From: Geobacillus icigianus
GTDB lineage: Bacteria > Bacillota > Bacilli > Bacillales > Anoxybacillaceae
Direction: 5' to 3'
Assembly: GCF_000750005.1 (NCBI RefSeq)
Contig: NZ_JPYA01000010.1
Span: 1-50,177, forward strand
Length of the DNA: 50,177 nt
The notes beneath the pieces were generated by a model. That model did not search any database and had not been told where the DNA came from. It worked only from the letters and a program-made list of their open reading frames with translations. This document shows, piece by piece, positions 11,409 through 21,534 of the stretch. The position numbers were made by a program, and so were the translations under genes. Within the stretch, counting starts at the first letter, position 1. Each line of letters opens with the position of its first letter.

Positions 11409-11774
11409 ATGAAAAAAAAGCATCGAATCAAGAAAAACGATGAATTCCAAGAAGTGTTTCAGCGAGGGGTTTCGACAGCCAACCGCCAGTTTGTTGTCTA
11501 CACGCTTGACCGCCCGGGGCAGCCTTATTTCCGCATTGGGCTTTCCGTAAGCAAAAAGCTGGGCAAGGCCGTCACCCGAAACCGGATCAAGCGCTACATC
11601 CGCCAATGTTTCCTCGAGTTGAAAGAGGAAATCGTCCCCGGCAAGGACTATGTCGTCATCGCTAGACAGCCCGTTTCAGAGATGAGTTACACGGAAGTGA
11701 AAAAAAGTTTCATTCATGTGCTTAGGAAAGCTGGCGCGCTGAAAAATGGGACAAAGTCGCGGCCCTCGGTTTGA
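11409..11774 (+). CDS. rnpA: Ribonuclease P protein component
   Basis: 121-residue RnpA, the basic protein that helps RNase P RNA bind pre-tRNA 5' leaders. It carries the family RNR motif in [17 protein letters not shown] and the [10 protein letters not shown] strand before it. I chose the ATG at 11409 ([13 protein letters not shown]), with GGAGTG 10 nt upstream. An earlier ATG at 11391 (MECLRK...) has its GAGGG only 3 nt away, but cannot be excluded. It is probably co-transcribed with rpmH by read-through and followed by yidC. Confidence 0.95.
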   Translation: MKKKHRIKKNDEFQEVFQRGVSTANRQFVVYTLDRPGQPYFRIGLSVSKKLGKAVTRNRIKRYIRQCFLELKEEIVPGKDYVVIARQPVSEMSYTEVKKSFIHVLRKAGALKNGTKSRPSV

Positions 11775-11847
11775 CACGATGCCCCATCTAGCCAAAAAAG
11801 ATGGTAAAATACAGACGTGAACTCGTACATATGGGAGGAAAAAGAAG

Positions 11848-12612
11848 GTGAAAAGGCGAATTGTATGGATAGTCTTAGGTTGTGCATTGATGGCTGTCTT
11901 GGCGGGGTGCACGGAAATCAACAAACCGATCACTCCGGAGAGCAAAGGGTTTTGGAATGAGTATATCGTTTATCCGCTTTCTTGGCTGATCAAACATGTC
12001 GCCGGGTTGCTTGGTGGAAGCTTTGGGTTGTCGATCATCGTCGTCACGGTGTTGATTCGCTTGTTGATTTTGCCGCTGATGATCCAGCAGACGCGCAATG
12101 CCAAGGCCATGCAAGCGCTTCAGCCTGAGATGGAGGCGCTGCGCAAAAAATACAGCTCGAAAGACGCCCAAACCCAGCAAAAACTCCAGCAAGAGATGAT
12201 GCTTTTGTTCCAAAAGCACGGCGTCAACCCGATGGCTGGTTGCCTTCCTATTTTGATTCAAATGCCGATTTTAATCGGTTTCTATCACGCCATCATGCGA
12301 ACGAGAGAGATTGCGCAGCACAATTTTCTCTGGTTTGACCTTGGCGAAAAAGACCCGTACTATATTTTGCCGGTCATCGCCGGGGTGACGACGTTCATTC
12401 AGCAAAAAATCATGATGGCTGGCTCCGCTCAGCAAAATCCGCAAATGGCGATGATGCTTTGGGTGATGCCGATCATGATCGTCATTTTTGCCGTCAATTT
12501 TCCAGCTGCTTTGTCGCTTTACTGGGTCGTCGGAAATCTTTTCTCTATTGTGCAAACGTATTTCATTAAAGGGCCGAACGTTTCTGCCCATTCAGGAGGA
12601 GCGAAAAAGTGA
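11848..12612 (+). CDS. yidC: Membrane protein insertase YidC (SpoIIIJ/OxaA type)
   Basis: 254-residue YidC1 homologue, which inserts and folds membrane proteins alone or with SecYEG; the B. subtilis orthologue SpoIIIJ is also needed for sporulation. A lipoprotein signal with lipobox LAGC ends at Cys21, followed by about five membrane segments and the hydrophilic cytoplasmic hairpin around 75-105. The gene starts with GTG after GGGAGG. Its stop overlaps the jag start by 4 bp (GTGA), so translation is probably coupled. Confidence 0.96.
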   Translation: MKRRIVWIVLGCALMAVLAGCTEINKPITPESKGFWNEYIVYPLSWLIKHVAGLLGGSFGLSIIVVTVLIRLLILPLMIQQTRNAKAMQALQPEMEALRKKYSSKDAQTQQKLQQEMMLLFQKHGVNPMAGCLPILIQMPILIGFYHAIMRTREIAQHNFLWFDLGEKDPYYILPVIAGVTTFIQQKIMMAGSAQQNPQMAMMLWVMPIMIVIFAVNFPAALSLYWVVGNLFSIVQTYFIKGPNVSAHSGGAKK

Positions 12613-13265
12613 AAGAAGTCACCGCGACTGCGGCAACGGCCGAAGAGGCGGTGCGGTTGGCGCTTGCCCAGCTCGGTGCACCTCGGGAGCGCGTCGACAT
12701 CGTCGTGCTTGATGAAGGAAAAAGAGGCTGGTTCGGCTTGTTTGGCGGCCGTCCGGCAGTGGTGAAGGCGGTGTTGAAGGTCGATCCCATCGAGGAAGCG
12801 GTGCGCTTTCTCGAACGGGTGATGGCGCAGATGGGAGCGGAAGGGGCAAGCATTGAAGTTGTGCGGCGCGGCAAACAAGCGACGCTTCACGTTCACGGGG
12901 GACCGGTCGGACTGCTGATCGGCAAACATGGACAAACGTTGAATGCGCTCCAGTTTTTGGCGCAGCTCGTCGCCAACCGCTATGCCGATGAATATGTGTC
13001 CATTGTCGTCGATGTTGAACATTACCGAGAGCGGAGAGAAAAAGCGCTCATCGAGCTCGCGAACAAGCTGGCGGCTCAGGTGGTGAAAACGGGAAAGGAA
13101 ATCCGGCTCGAACCGCTGCCGGCGCATGAGCGAAAAATTATTCACGCCGCGCTGGCCCGCCATAAGCGGGTCTCCACTTATTCGGTCGGGGTCGATCCGC
13201 ATCGATCAATCGTCGTGGCCCCGGCGATGGAAACGAAAGCGCCGACGAAAGAGGCCCCTCTCTGA
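12609..13265 (+). CDS. jag: Jag/KhpB RNA-binding protein
   Basis: 218-residue protein with the Jag layout: N-terminal Jag domain (about 1-55, [20 protein letters not shown] onwards), a KH domain with IGKHGQT in the GxxG loop (about 98-140), and a C-terminal R3H domain with ERKIIHAAL. The family (SpoIIIJ-associated protein, KhpB in streptococci) binds RNA and affects cell division and envelope genes. GTG start, overlapping yidC by 4 bp. A terminator overlaps its 3' end. Confidence 0.95.
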   Translation: MKEVTATAATAEEAVRLALAQLGAPRERVDIVVLDEGKRGWFGLFGGRPAVVKAVLKVDPIEEAVRFLERVMAQMGAEGASIEVVRRGKQATLHVHGGPVGLLIGKHGQTLNALQFLAQLVANRYADEYVSIVVDVEHYRERREKALIELANKLAAQVVKTGKEIRLEPLPAHERKIIHAALARHKRVSTYSVGVDPHRSIVVAPAMETKAPTKEAPL

Positions 13266-13289
13266 ATGAGGAGAGGAAGGCCTTTTTTT
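13252..13289 (+). terminator. jag terminator
   Basis: An AGGCCCCTCTC/GAGAGGAAGGCCT stem with a small bulge spans the jag stop codon and is followed by seven T residues. It ends the rpmH-rnpA-yidC-jag unit. Confidence 0.85.
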
Positions 13290-13379
13290 GTTGTCGTGGT
13301 GGCGCTGGCAGCGGAAAGGATGGTTTGAAACAAAACCGCGGCCGCACATATGGTCTTTTTTCAACATGAGCATGCCATA

Positions 13380-13408
13380 TTGTTATTCACATGTGGATAA
13401 GTTAAAAT
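13380..13408 (+). promoter_or_regulatory. mnmE promoter with DnaA-box pair in the spacer
   Basis: TTGTTA (13380-13385), a 17-nt spacer and TAAAAT (13403-13408) form a sigma-A-like promoter about 90 bp before mnmE. Overlapping the -35 and filling the spacer is the palindromic DnaA-box pair TTATTCACATGTGGATAA (13383-13400): one perfect box and one with a single mismatch. B. subtilis has a known DnaA-box cluster in the same jag-thdF (mnmE) interval. DnaA bound here would be expected to block the promoter; that is inference. Confidence 0.75.
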
Positions 13409-13496
13409 TGAACTGAGCAACGATGCACACGGAAAGCGACAGCGGAAACGGGCTGTGGATATAGAAAAGACAGGGAAAAAGCGAGGTGAACGAGCC

Positions 13497-14885
13497 ATGA
13501 CAGAATTTGATACGATTGCCGCCATTTCGACGCCGATGGGAGAAGGAGCGATCGCGATCGTCCGATTGAGCGGCGATGAGGCGGTGGAGATCGCCGACCG
13601 GCTCTTTCGCAGTCCGAGCGGGAAACGGCTCAAAGAGGTCCCGACGCATACGATCCATTATGGGCATATCGTCGATCCGAAGAGCGGCCAAATCGTTGAA
13701 GAGGTGATGGTGTCGGTGATGCGGGCCCCCAAGACGTTCACCCGTGAAGATGTCGTGGAGATTAACTGCCATGGCGGGTTTGTTTCCGTCAACCGGGTGC
13801 TGCGGTTGGCGCTGGTTAATGGGGCGCGCCTTGCTGAACCGGGGGAGTTTACGAAGCGGGCGTTTTTAAACGGGCGCATCGACTTATCCCAAGCGGAGGC
13901 AGTCATCGACTTGATCCGCGCCAAAACGGATCGCGCCATGAACGTTGCTTTGCAGCAAATGGAAGGGCGGTTGTCGAAATTAATCGGCGAATTGCGGCAG
14001 ACCATTTTAGAAACGTTGGCGCACGTTGAAGTCAACATCGACTATCCAGAATACGATGATGTCGAAGAGATGACGCCGCGCCTGCTCAAAGAAAAGGCGC
14101 AATATGTGCGCGGACAGATTGAAAAGCTGCTGTCGACCGCCAATCAAGGGAAAATTTTGCGCGAAGGCTTGGCAACGGTCATTATCGGGCGGCCGAACGT
14201 CGGAAAATCATCGCTGTTAAATGCGCTCGCCCATGAAAACCGGGCGATCGTTACCGACATTCCAGGGACGACGCGCGATGTGATTGAAGAATATGTCAAC
14301 GTCCGCGGCGTACCGCTCCGCTTGATTGATACGGCCGGCATTCGCGAAACGGAAGATGTCGTGGAGCGAATCGGTGTTGAGCGTTCGCGGCAAATGCTGA
14401 AGCGGGCTGATTTCGTTTTGCTCGTTCTGAACAACCATGAGCCGCTGACGGAAGAGGATGAGCGGCTGTTTGCGATGATTGAAGGGATGGACGCGATCAT
14501 CATCGTCAACAAAACCGATTTGCCGAGACGAATGGATATGGAACGGGTCGAGAAATTGGCGGCCGGCCGACCGATCGTGACGGCTTCATTGCTTCATGAA
14601 CAGGGAATCGATGAATTGGAAAAAGCCATCGCCGATCTGTTTTTCGGCGGCGAACTTGAGGCGGGCGACTTGACCTATGTATCAAACTCCCGCCATATCG
14701 CGCTGCTTGAACAAGCGAAGCAGGCGGTCGATGATGCGCTTTCCGGCATTGACGCCGGCATGCCGGTCGATCTTGTTCAAATCGATTTGCGCCGGGCGTG
14801 GGAGCTGCTTGGCGAAATCGTTGGCGATACAGTAAACGAAAGTTTGATTGATCAGCTGTTTGCCCAATTTTGTTTAGGAAAATAA
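13497..14885 (+). CDS. mnmE: tRNA modification GTPase MnmE
   Basis: 462-residue MnmE (TrmE, ThdF), which with MnmG adds the carboxymethylaminomethyl group to U34 of certain tRNAs. An N-terminal tetrahydrofolate-binding domain is followed by a helical domain with an inserted GTPase: G1 [10 protein letters not shown]2/G3 region DIPGTTRDV and DTAG, G4 NKTDL. The C-terminus has the catalytic CxGK motif as FCLGK. The start is ATG 13497 ([17 protein letters not shown]) with GAGGTGA 7 nt upstream. mnmG follows after 16 bp. Confidence 0.97.
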   Translation: MTEFDTIAAISTPMGEGAIAIVRLSGDEAVEIADRLFRSPSGKRLKEVPTHTIHYGHIVDPKSGQIVEEVMVSVMRAPKTFTREDVVEINCHGGFVSVNRVLRLALVNGARLAEPGEFTKRAFLNGRIDLSQAEAVIDLIRAKTDRAMNVALQQMEGRLSKLIGELRQTILETLAHVEVNIDYPEYDDVEEMTPRLLKEKAQYVRGQIEKLLSTANQGKILREGLATVIIGRPNVGKSSLLNALAHENRAIVTDIPGTTRDVIEEYVNVRGVPLRLIDTAGIRETEDVVERIGVERSRQMLKRADFVLLVLNNHEPLTEEDERLFAMIEGMDAIIIVNKTDLPRRMDMERVEKLAAGRPIVTASLLHEQGIDELEKAIADLFFGGELEAGDLTYVSNSRHIALLEQAKQAVDDALSGIDAGMPVDLVQIDLRRAWELLGEIVGDTVNESLIDQLFAQFCLGK

Positions 14886-14901
14886 GCAAGGAGGAAACGA
14901 A

Positions 14902-16791
14902 ATGGAGTATCACGGAGGAACGTATGACGTCATCGTCATCGGCGCCGGCCATGCTGGCTGCGAAGCGGCGCTTGCTTCGGCGCGCATCGGGGCAAAAACG
15001 CTCGTCATTACGCTCAACCTCGATATGATTGCGTTTATGCCGTGCAACCCGTCGATCGGCGGCCCGGCGAAAGGGATCGTCGTGCGCGAAATCGACGCTC
15101 TCGGCGGGGAAATGGCGAAAAACATTGACAAAACGTATATCCAGATGAGGATGTTAAACACGGGCAAAGGTCCGGCTGTCCGCGCGCTGCGGGCCCAGGC
15201 TGACAAAGTGCTGTACCAGCGGGAAATGAAGAAAACGCTCGAAAATCAGGAAAATTTGACGTTGCTGCAAGGGAAAGTCGAGCGGCTCATCGTTGAAGAC
15301 GGCGTCTGCAAAGGCGTCATCACCCAAACGGGCGCTCATTATTACGCGAAGGCCGTCGTCATCACAACCGGGACGTTTTTGCGCGGAGAAATTATTATTG
15401 GTGACATTAAATACTCAAGCGGACCGAACAACCAGCAGCCGTCGATCAAGCTGTCCGAGCATTTAGAAGAGCTTGGGTTCGAGCTCGTCCGCTTCAAAAC
15501 GGGCACGCCGCCGCGCGTCAACAGCCGGACGATCGACTACAGCAAAACAGAAATTCAGCCGGGAGACGAAGAGCCGCGGGCGTTTTCGTACGAGACGACA
15601 ACTTACATCACCGATCAGCTGCCGTGCTGGCTGACGTACACGACAGAGGAAACGCACCGCATCATTGATGAAAATTTGCATTTGTCGCCGATGTACTCCG
15701 GCATGATCAAAGGAACCGGGCCGCGCTATTGCCCGTCGATCGAAGATAAAGTCGTTCGGTTCCACGACAAGCCTCGTCACCAGATTTTCCTCGAACCGGA
15801 AGGGCGGGAAACGGAAGAAGTCTACGTGCAAGGGTTGTCGACAAGCTTGCCGGAACATATCCAACGCAAGCTGCTTGAGACGATCCCAGGGCTCGAGAAA
15901 GCGCAGCTCATGCGGGCCGGCTATGCGATCGAGTACGATGCCATCGTGCCGACACAGCTTTGGCCGACGTTGGAAACAAAGCTGGTGAAAAATTTGTACA
16001 CCGCCGGGCAAATTAACGGCACATCCGGCTACGAAGAAGCGGCGGGTCAAGGCATCATGGCCGGCATTAACGCCGCCCACCGCGCGCTCGGCCGCGAGGA
16101 AATCATTTTAAGCCGTTCGGACGCTTATATTGGCGTCTTGATCGACGACTTGGTGACAAAAGGGACAAACGAGCCGTACCGCCTGCTCACATCGCGCGCT
16201 GAATACCGGCTGTTGCTCCGCCACGACAACGCCGATTTGCGCCTCACTGAGCTCGGGTATCGGATCGGCCTGATTTCCGAAGAGAGATACCGAGCATTTT
16301 TGGCAAAAAAAGAGGCGATCGAACGGGAGAAAAAACGGCTGCAAACGGTCATCATGAAACCCACGCCAGAGGTGCAGGAAGTCATCCGCCAGGCGGGCGG
16401 AAGCGAGCTGAAAGACGGGATTCGCGCCGCTGATTTGCTCAGGCGTCCGGAGATGACGTACGAGCACATCCAAAAACTGGCGCCTTCCGATGAAGAGATC
16501 GCTAAAGAAGTGGCGGAACAAGTCGAAATTCAAATCAAATATGAAGGTTACATTCAAAAATCGCTGCAAGAAGTCGAGCGGCTCAAAAAAATGGAAAACA
16601 AAAAAATCCCGGAAGATATCGACTACGACGCCATCCAAGGTCTGGCGACCGAAGCGCGGCAAAAACTGAAACAAGTGCGCCCGCTCTCAATCGCCCAAGC
16701 GTCGCGCATTTCCGGCGTCAATCCGGCCGATATTTCGATCTTATTAGTGTATTTGGAACAAGGAAGAATCGCGCGCGTGTCGAATGAATAA
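14902..16791 (+). CDS. mnmG: tRNA uridine-5-carboxymethylaminomethyl modification enzyme MnmG
   Basis: 629-residue MnmG (GidA), the FAD-dependent partner of MnmE in U34 modification. The N-terminal dinucleotide fold has [10 protein letters not shown] near residue 15; family motifs include [22 protein letters not shown] and the second FAD segment [19 protein letters not shown]. The C-terminal helical domain that docks MnmE and tRNA is complete. A strong AAGGAGG precedes the ATG. The stop codon overlaps an upstream in-frame ATG of rsmG, but the likely rsmG start is 22 bp further on. Confidence 0.97.
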   Translation: MEYHGGTYDVIVIGAGHAGCEAALASARIGAKTLVITLNLDMIAFMPCNPSIGGPAKGIVVREIDALGGEMAKNIDKTYIQMRMLNTGKGPAVRALRAQADKVLYQREMKKTLENQENLTLLQGKVERLIVEDGVCKGVITQTGAHYYAKAVVITTGTFLRGEIIIGDIKYSSGPNNQQPSIKLSEHLEELGFELVRFKTGTPPRVNSRTIDYSKTEIQPGDEEPRAFSYETTTYITDQLPCWLTYTTEETHRIIDENLHLSPMYSGMIKGTGPRYCPSIEDKVVRFHDKPRHQIFLEPEGRETEEVYVQGLSTSLPEHIQRKLLETIPGLEKAQLMRAGYAIEYDAIVPTQLWPTLETKLVKNLYTAGQINGTSGYEEAAGQGIMAGINAAHRALGREEIILSRSDAYIGVLIDDLVTKGTNEPYRLLTSRAEYRLLLRHDNADLRLTELGYRIGLISEERYRAFLAKKEAIEREKKRLQTVIMKPTPEVQEVIRQAGGSELKDGIRAADLLRRPEMTYEHIQKLAPSDEEIAKEVAEQVEIQIKYEGYIQKSLQEVERLKKMENKKIPEDIDYDAIQGLATEARQKLKQVRPLSIAQASRISGVNPADISILLVYLEQGRIARVSNE

Positions 16792-16813
16792 ACATGAGGG
16801 AAAGGATTGGCTT

Positions 16814-17530
16814 ATGGAGGCGACACAATTTCAAGCCATGCTTGAAGAGAGGGGGATTTCCCTCTCTTCCCAAGCGCTTGCGCAGTTTGAGCGCTATTAC
16901 GAACTGCTCGTCGAATGGAACGAGAAAATGAATTTGACCGCTATTACAGACAAGCCCGGTGTCTATGTGAAACATTTTTTTGACTCGGTTTCCCCCGCCT
17001 TTTACTACGATTTTTCCGCGCCGCTTTCGCTGTGCGATGTCGGCGCTGGAGCGGGGTTTCCAAGCATTCCGCTCAAAATTTGCTTTCCGCATCTGCGCGT
17101 TTCGATCGTCGATTCGTTGCAAAAGCGCATTCGTTTTTTGGACCATCTCGTCGCCGCGCTGCAACTTGAGGGAGTGGCGCTCTATCATGATCGGGCCGAG
17201 ACGTTCGCTCGTCAAAAGGGAATGCGCGAATCGTTTGACGTTGTCACGGCTAGGGCGGTAGCGCGCATGCCGGTGCTTGCCGAACTTTGTCTTCCGCTTG
17301 TCAAAGTTGGAGGCACATTGATCGCCATGAAGGCTGCTTCGGCGCCTGAAGAATTGAAAGAGGGAAAAAAGGCGATCGCGGTGCTCGGCGGGGAAGTCGC
17401 GGCGGCGGAAACGTTCGCGTTGCCGTTTGCGGAGGGGGAGCGGACCATCATTTTCATTCATAAAACGAAAAAGACGCCGGCCCAATATCCGCGCAAGCCA
17501 GGAACGCCGAGCAAGCAGCCCATTCAGTAG
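16814..17530 (+). CDS. rsmG: 16S rRNA (guanine527-N7)-methyltransferase RsmG
   Basis: 238-residue RsmG (GidB), a SAM-dependent methyltransferase for G527 of 16S rRNA; loss gives low-level streptomycin resistance in other bacteria. SAM-binding motif I is [16 protein letters not shown], followed by [17 protein letters not shown]; the catalytic-site segment is [20 protein letters not shown]. The start at 16814 ([14 protein letters not shown]) has AAAGGA 7 nt upstream and matches the family N-terminus; an earlier ATG at 16784 lies inside the end of mnmG. It forms an operon with mnmE and mnmG. Confidence 0.95.
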   Translation: MEATQFQAMLEERGISLSSQALAQFERYYELLVEWNEKMNLTAITDKPGVYVKHFFDSVSPAFYYDFSAPLSLCDVGAGAGFPSIPLKICFPHLRVSIVDSLQKRIRFLDHLVAALQLEGVALYHDRAETFARQKGMRESFDVVTARAVARMPVLAELCLPLVKVGGTLIAMKAASAPEELKEGKKAIAVLGGEVAAAETFALPFAEGERTIIFIHKTKKTPAQYPRKPGTPSKQPIQ

Positions 17531-17665
17531 CCGGCCGCGGACACGGCGCAAAGGCGGCTCCGTCGTCCCGTGTCTCATGACGGGGAAACAGCTAGGGAGA
17601 AGGTCGCGCGTGCCGGGTGGCAAAGAGAGCGTTTTGCTAAGTACGTCCAAAGGTGGTGTAGGGGG

Positions 17666-18511
17666 ATGAAGCATCCATTTTCGCGCTTGTTCAGTTTTGG
17701 AGAGAGAGAGCTGGAAGAAGCGGGGGAAAAACAAGAGAGGGAAGAAGTTCGCCACATTCCGGTCGAAAGCATTATCCCGAACCGCTTTCAGCCGCGCACG
17801 ATGTTTGATGAAGAAAAAATCAATGAATTGGCGTTGACGATTCGCACGCACGGCATCATCCAGCCGATCGTCGTCCGCGAATGCGGAAACGGACAGTTTG
17901 AAATCATCGCCGGCGAACGGAGATGGAGGGCGGTGCAAAAGCTCGGCTGGACGGAAATCCCGGCGATCATCAAAAACTTAAATGACAAAGAAACCGCCTC
18001 CGTCGCCCTCATTGAAAACTTGCAGCGTGAAGAGTTGACACCGATTGAAGAGGCGATGGCGTACGCCAGGCTCATCGAACTGCACGATTTGACGCAAGAA
18101 GCGCTCGCCCAGCGGCTTGGCAAAGGGCAGTCGACGATTGCCAACAAGCTGCGTCTGCTCAAACTTCCGCAGGAAGTCCAAGAAGCGCTGTTGCAGCGGG
18201 CGATTACGGAGCGTCATGCGCGCGCCCTGATTGCGTTGAAAGACAAAGAAAAACAGCTGAAGTTGCTGCAGGAAATCATCGACAAGCAACTGAACGTCAA
18301 GCAGACGGAAGACCGGGTCGTCAAGCTGCTTGAAGCGCGGGAACAAAAGCCGAAGCCAAAGCGCAAGGCGTTCAGCCGCGATATGCGCATCGCCATTAAT
18401 ACGATTCGCCAGTCGCTTTCGATGGTGGAAAATAGCGGGGTGTCCGTTCAATCGGAAGAGGAAGAATTGGACGATTACTATCAAATTACGATTCGCATCG
18501 CCAAAAAATAA
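17666..18511 (+). CDS. noc: Nucleoid occlusion protein Noc
   Basis: 281-residue ParB-family protein that binds Noc-binding sites and blocks FtsZ assembly over the nucleoid. The N-terminus [15 protein letters not shown] is the amphipathic membrane-targeting segment of Noc, distinct from ParB. The CTP-binding ParB fold includes [11 protein letters not shown] and [18 protein letters not shown]; the helix-turn-helix follows ([22 protein letters not shown]). The start was set at ATG 17666 by this conserved N-terminus and an upstream AGGTGG. It is a paralogue of parB one gene downstream. A terminator follows. Confidence 0.96.
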   Translation: MKHPFSRLFSFGERELEEAGEKQEREEVRHIPVESIIPNRFQPRTMFDEEKINELALTIRTHGIIQPIVVRECGNGQFEIIAGERRWRAVQKLGWTEIPAIIKNLNDKETASVALIENLQREELTPIEEAMAYARLIELHDLTQEALAQRLGKGQSTIANKLRLLKLPQEVQEALLQRAITERHARALIALKDKEKQLKLLQEIIDKQLNVKQTEDRVVKLLEAREQKPKPKRKAFSRDMRIAINTIRQSLSMVENSGVSVQSEEEELDDYYQITIRIAKK

Positions 18512-18529
18512 TCAACTGGTCATCGTTTG

Positions 18530-18559
18530 CCTCATCACGCGCGGCTGATGGGGTTTTTT
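18530..18559 (+). terminator. noc terminator
   Basis: Stem CCTCATCA/TGATGGGG (18530-18537, 18546-18553, one G-T pair) with an 8-nt loop, followed by TTTTTTC. It separates noc from soj. Confidence 0.75.
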
Positions 18560-18637
18560 CTTTCAGAAAACAAAGTCATTTTCCTTTTTTCATGATAAAA
18601 TAAAGTTTATGAGGAAGAGATAGAGGTAGGTGGCATC

Positions 18638-19399
18638 GTGGGCAAAGTCATTGCTATTGCAAACCAGAAAGGTGGCGTCGGAAAAACAACGACAGCGGTC
18701 AACTTGTCAGCTTGTCTCGCCCATCTCGGAAAAAAAGTGCTGTTGGTTGACGCCGATCCGCAAGGAAATGCGACAAGCGGCATCGGCATTGAACGGGGAG
18801 ATGTCGACGAATGCATTTATAACGTCATCATCGGTGACATGAAGGCGAAAGACGTCATTCGGCCGACAGACATCGAAAATTTATACGTCATTCCAGCAAC
18901 GATCCAGCTGGCTGGTGCGGAAATTGAGCTCGTTTCCGTTATCTCTCGCGAAATTCGGTTGCGAAACGCGCTCGCACCGCTAAAAGACAAGTATGACTTT
19001 ATCATTATTGACTGTCCTCCTTCGCTCGGGTTGCTGACGCTGAATGCGTTGACGGCGGCCGATTCTGTCCTTATCCCGGTCCAATGCGAATATTACGCGC
19101 TGGAAGGGCTCAGCCAGCTGCTCAATACGATCCGGCTTGTGCAGCGGCATTTAAACTACGATTTGCGCCTTGAAGGCGTGTTGCTGACCATGCTCGATGC
19201 ACGAACGAATTTAGGCCTTCAAGTCATTCAAGAAGTGAAAAAATATTTCCGCGAAAAAGTGTACGAGACGATCATCCCGCGAAACGTGCGGCTGAGTGAG
19301 GCGCCAAGCCATGGCAAACCGATTATTTTGTACGATGTCAAGTCGAGGGGGGCCGAAGTGTATTTGGATTTAGCGAAGGAGGTGCTTGAACGTGGCTAG
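18638..19399 (+). CDS. soj: Chromosome partitioning ATPase Soj (ParA)
   Basis: 253-residue ParA ATPase. It has the deviant Walker [15 protein letters not shown] at the N-terminus, [11 protein letters not shown], and Walker [11 protein letters not shown]. In B. subtilis Soj also binds DnaA and controls replication initiation, and Spo0J (ParB) regulates its dimerisation. The GTG start follows GAGGTAGGTGG. It overlaps parB by 8 bp, which means translational coupling of the two partners. Confidence 0.97.
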   Translation: MGKVIAIANQKGGVGKTTTAVNLSACLAHLGKKVLLVDADPQGNATSGIGIERGDVDECIYNVIIGDMKAKDVIRPTDIENLYVIPATIQLAGAEIELVSVISREIRLRNALAPLKDKYDFIIIDCPPSLGLLTLNALTAADSVLIPVQCEYYALEGLSQLLNTIRLVQRHLNYDLRLEGVLLTMLDARTNLGLQVIQEVKKYFREKVYETIIPRNVRLSEAPSHGKPIILYDVKSRGAEVYLDLAKEVLERG

Positions 19400-20261
19400 A
19401 GGGCTTGGCAAAGGCATCGGTGCGCTGTTTGACAACTTCCCGCTTAACGGAATGGGCGGAAACGAAGAAACTGTGCGGGAAGTCAGCATTCACGATCTTC
19501 GGCCGAATCCGTACCAGCCGCGGAAAACGTTTCAACCCGAGGCGATCGAGGAGCTGAAGCAATCGATTTTGCAGCATGGTATTTTGCAGCCGCTCATCGT
19601 CCGCCGCGCACCGAAAGGGTTTGAAATCGTTGTCGGCGAACGGCGCTACCGGGCGGCGAAAGAGGCGAATTTGTCGTCAGTGCCAGTGGTAGTTCGCGAA
19701 TTGACCGACGAGCAAATGATGGAGTTTGCGCTTCTCGAAAACTTGCAGCGTGAAGACTTGAACCCGATCGAAGAAGCGATGGCGTATAAAATGTTGATGG
19801 ACAAGCTGCACTTGACCCAAGAGGAAGTCGCCAGCCGCGTCGGGAAAAGCCGCCCGCACATCGCCAATCATTTGCGTTTGTTGTCCCTCCCTTCCGATGT
19901 GCAAAAACTGCTCATCGATGGCACTCTTTCGATGGGGCATGGCCGCGCGCTTTTGGGGCTGAAGCAAAAAAGCAAAATGAAACCGATTGTGGAACGGGTG
20001 ATTCGCGAAGGACTGAACGTCCGCCAGCTGGAAAAGCTGATTCAGCAGGCCAATGCCGATGTTCCACGTGAAACATTGAAGCGAAAAAAGCAAGAAAAAA
20101 GCGTGTTTCTTCGCGAAAGCGAATCGTTGCTGCGCGAAAAATTCGGAACGAACGTCACCATTAAACAAACGAAAAAACGCGGAAAAATCGAAATTGAATT
20201 TTTTTCTCCGGAAGATTTAGAGAGAATATTAGAACTGCTCGATGTGCGGTTTGATGAGTAG
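19392..20261 (+). CDS. parB: Chromosome partitioning protein ParB (Spo0J)
   Basis: 289-residue ParB, a CTP-dependent DNA clamp that loads at parS and recruits SMC. It starts [16 protein letters not shown] (GTG at 19392, GGAGGTG 7 nt upstream), the ParB N-terminal box for Soj activation. The CTP-binding fold has [11 protein letters not shown] and [16 protein letters not shown]; the helix-turn-helix is [23 protein letters not shown]; a C-terminal dimerisation domain ends the protein. A perfect parS site lies within the coding sequence. Confidence 0.97.
   Translation: MARGLGKGIGALFDNFPLNGMGGNEETVREVSIHDLRPNPYQPRKTFQPEAIEELKQSILQHGILQPLIVRRAPKGFEIVVGERRYRAAKEANLSSVPVVVRELTDEQMMEFALLENLQREDLNPIEEAMAYKMLMDKLHLTQEEVASRVGKSRPHIANHLRLLSLPSDVQKLLIDGTLSMGHGRALLGLKQKSKMKPIVERVIREGLNVRQLEKLIQQANADVPRETLKRKKQEKSVFLRESESLLREKFGTNVTIKQTKKRGKIEIEFFSPEDLERILELLDVRFDE
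20060..20075. other. parS site inside parB
   Basis: TGTTCCACGTGAAACA is a perfect match to the bacterial parS consensus (TGTTNCACGTGAAACA) and is fully palindromic apart from the variable base. B. subtilis has a parS inside spo0J in the same way. It lies about 9 kb from the main DnaA-box cluster. Confidence 0.97.
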
Positions 20262-20306
20262 GCCGATGATCGAGGATGTTCAATTCGTTGGAAAGAGTGG
20301 TTCATC

Positions 20307-21005
20307 ATGGTATTGCTAGGGACGATCGTCAATGGACTGAGCATTGTAGCTGGAGCATTGATCGGCAAGGCGTTTCGCCGCATCCCCGACCGCGTCAAAG
20401 AAACGGTGATGGGAGGAATCGGACTGGCTGTGGCACTTCTTGGCGTGCAGATGGGGATGAAAAGCGAGCAGGTTCTTGTTGTCATCATTAGCCTTGTGTT
20501 TGGCGGCATTCTCGGAGAGTGGTGGGACTGGGAGGAAAAGCTGAACCGGCTCGGCCGATGGCTCGAGAAAAAAGTGGGCGGGAACGGGGGAAGCATCGCC
20601 CAAGGATTTGTGAGCGCGACGTTATTGTTTGTCATCGGCGCGATGGCCATTGTCGGGGCGCTGGACAGCGGGCTGCGCGGCGACCATAGCGTCCTCTACA
20701 CAAAATCGATTTTGGATGGGTTCGCCAGCGTCATTTTGACGACGACGCTTGGCATCGGTGTCATATTTTCCGCGCTGCCGGTGATGGTTTACGAGGGCAG
20801 CATCGCGTTATTGGCGACGCAAATCGAGCGGTTTGTGCCAAAGAGCGTGCTCGATTCCTTTATCGCCGAGTCGACAGCGACCGGAGGGATTTTGATTATG
20901 GCGATCGGTCTCAATATGCTCGGGGTAACGAACATTCGGGTGGCGAATTTGCTGCCGAGCATTGTTGTCACGGCGGGCGCTGTTTTTCTTCTTTCGTTCT
21001 GGTAG
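20307..21005 (+). CDS. DUF554-family membrane protein
   Basis: 232-residue integral membrane protein of the DUF554 family (YdfK/YqgA type), of unknown function. About six hydrophobic segments are visible: 3-22, 40-75 with FGGILGEWWDWEEKL after it, 98-120, 140-165, 190-208 and 212-232. Gly-rich segments such as TVMGGIGLAVALLGVQMGM and ATGGILIMAIGLNMLG fit a transporter or channel, but I do not assign a substrate. The start follows a weak GGAAAGAGTGG. In B. subtilis different genes fill the parB-yyaC gap. Confidence 0.85.
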   Translation: MVLLGTIVNGLSIVAGALIGKAFRRIPDRVKETVMGGIGLAVALLGVQMGMKSEQVLVVIISLVFGGILGEWWDWEEKLNRLGRWLEKKVGGNGGSIAQGFVSATLLFVIGAMAIVGALDSGLRGDHSVLYTKSILDGFASVILTTTLGIGVIFSALPVMVYEGSIALLATQIERFVPKSVLDSFIAESTATGGILIMAIGLNMLGVTNIRVANLLPSIVVTAGAVFLLSFW

Positions 21006-21028
21006 TGGGACGGCAAGCCGCGTGCAAC

Positions 21029-21063
21029 CCCCTCTTTCAACAGCTGAGACTGAGAAAGAGGGG
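21029..21063. other. Inverted repeat after the DUF554 gene
   Basis: CCCCTCTTTC (21029-21038) pairs with GAAAGAGGGG (21054-21063) around a 15-nt loop, 24 bp past the stop codon. It is GC-strong but lacks a T-run, so it may be a transcript 3'-end structure rather than a classical terminator. Confidence 0.5.
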
Positions 21064-21090
21064 GATTGGCCGTCCGCTATCGCCAATCAT

Positions 21091-21224
21091 GAGGAGTCCG
21101 GTGATTGTCGTGGATACGGCTTTGCCATCTCATTTCTCAACGAGAAAAACCTTGTTGCATCGGTCTTGCTTTTCACGCGCTTTCCCATTGATGAAGGGAA
21201 TCAGCGGTTTTTCACCGGACTTTT
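21091..21224 (+). repeat. Dispersed ~135-bp repeat, copy B (subtype 1)
   Basis: First of three head-to-tail copies. It starts GAGGAGTCCGGTGATTG and ends CGGTTTTTCACCGGAC. The body matches copies A and G: GGATACGGCTTTGCCATCTC, the local hairpin TTTCTCAACGAGAAA, then CCCATTGATGAAGGGAATCA. No coding frame. Confidence 0.88.
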
Positions 21225-21360
21225 AGGAGGCTGGTGATTTAAGGGAGCAAGCCGCTGATCAAGCCCGTTTCTCAAACAGATAAGCCTTGTCGCGTCAAGA
21301 GCGCCTTTCAAACGTTCCTCCATTGCTCAAGAGAAACGACCGTTTTTCACCGCCCTCTTT
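21225..21360 (+). repeat. Dispersed ~135-bp repeat, copy C (subtype 2)
   Basis: Second unit of the tandem trio, from AGGAGGCTGGTGATTTAAGG to GACCGTTTTTCACCGCCCTC. Its body differs from subtype 1 but shares the skeleton: GTTTCTCAA, CTTGTCGC, CCTTTCAAACGTTCCTCCAT, then CGTTTTTCACC. Copy F near 24.8 kb is the same sequence in reverse orientation. Confidence 0.88.
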
Positions 21361-21495
21361 AGGAGGCTGGTGATTGACGCGCGCAACCGCTTCTCCGAAT
21401 CGTTTCTCAAGTGGAAACGACTTGTTGCCTCAACCTCTATGTTCGCGCGTTCCACTATCGATCAAGGCAAACAGCGATTTTTCACCAACCTTTTA
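21361..21495 (+). repeat. Dispersed ~135-bp repeat, copy D (subtype 3)
   Basis: Third unit of the trio, from AGGAGGCTGGTGATTGACGC to GCGATTTTTCACCAACCTT. Its body (GCGCAACCGCTTCTC, GTTTC/GAAAC hairpin, CTATGTTCGCGCGTTCCA, ATCAAGGCAAACAGCG) matches copy E. Together B-C-D fill most of the DUF554-yyaC gap. Confidence 0.88.
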
Positions 21496-21534
21496 GGCGA
21501 AGCGGTGCACGGGCTCCGATAGCGGACCCTTTTT

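Noticed and set aside
16718..17938. A 406-residue minus-strand frame across rsmG and noc.
   Set aside because: It spans two genuine plus-strand genes and their gap, with no ribosome-binding site or recognisable domain.
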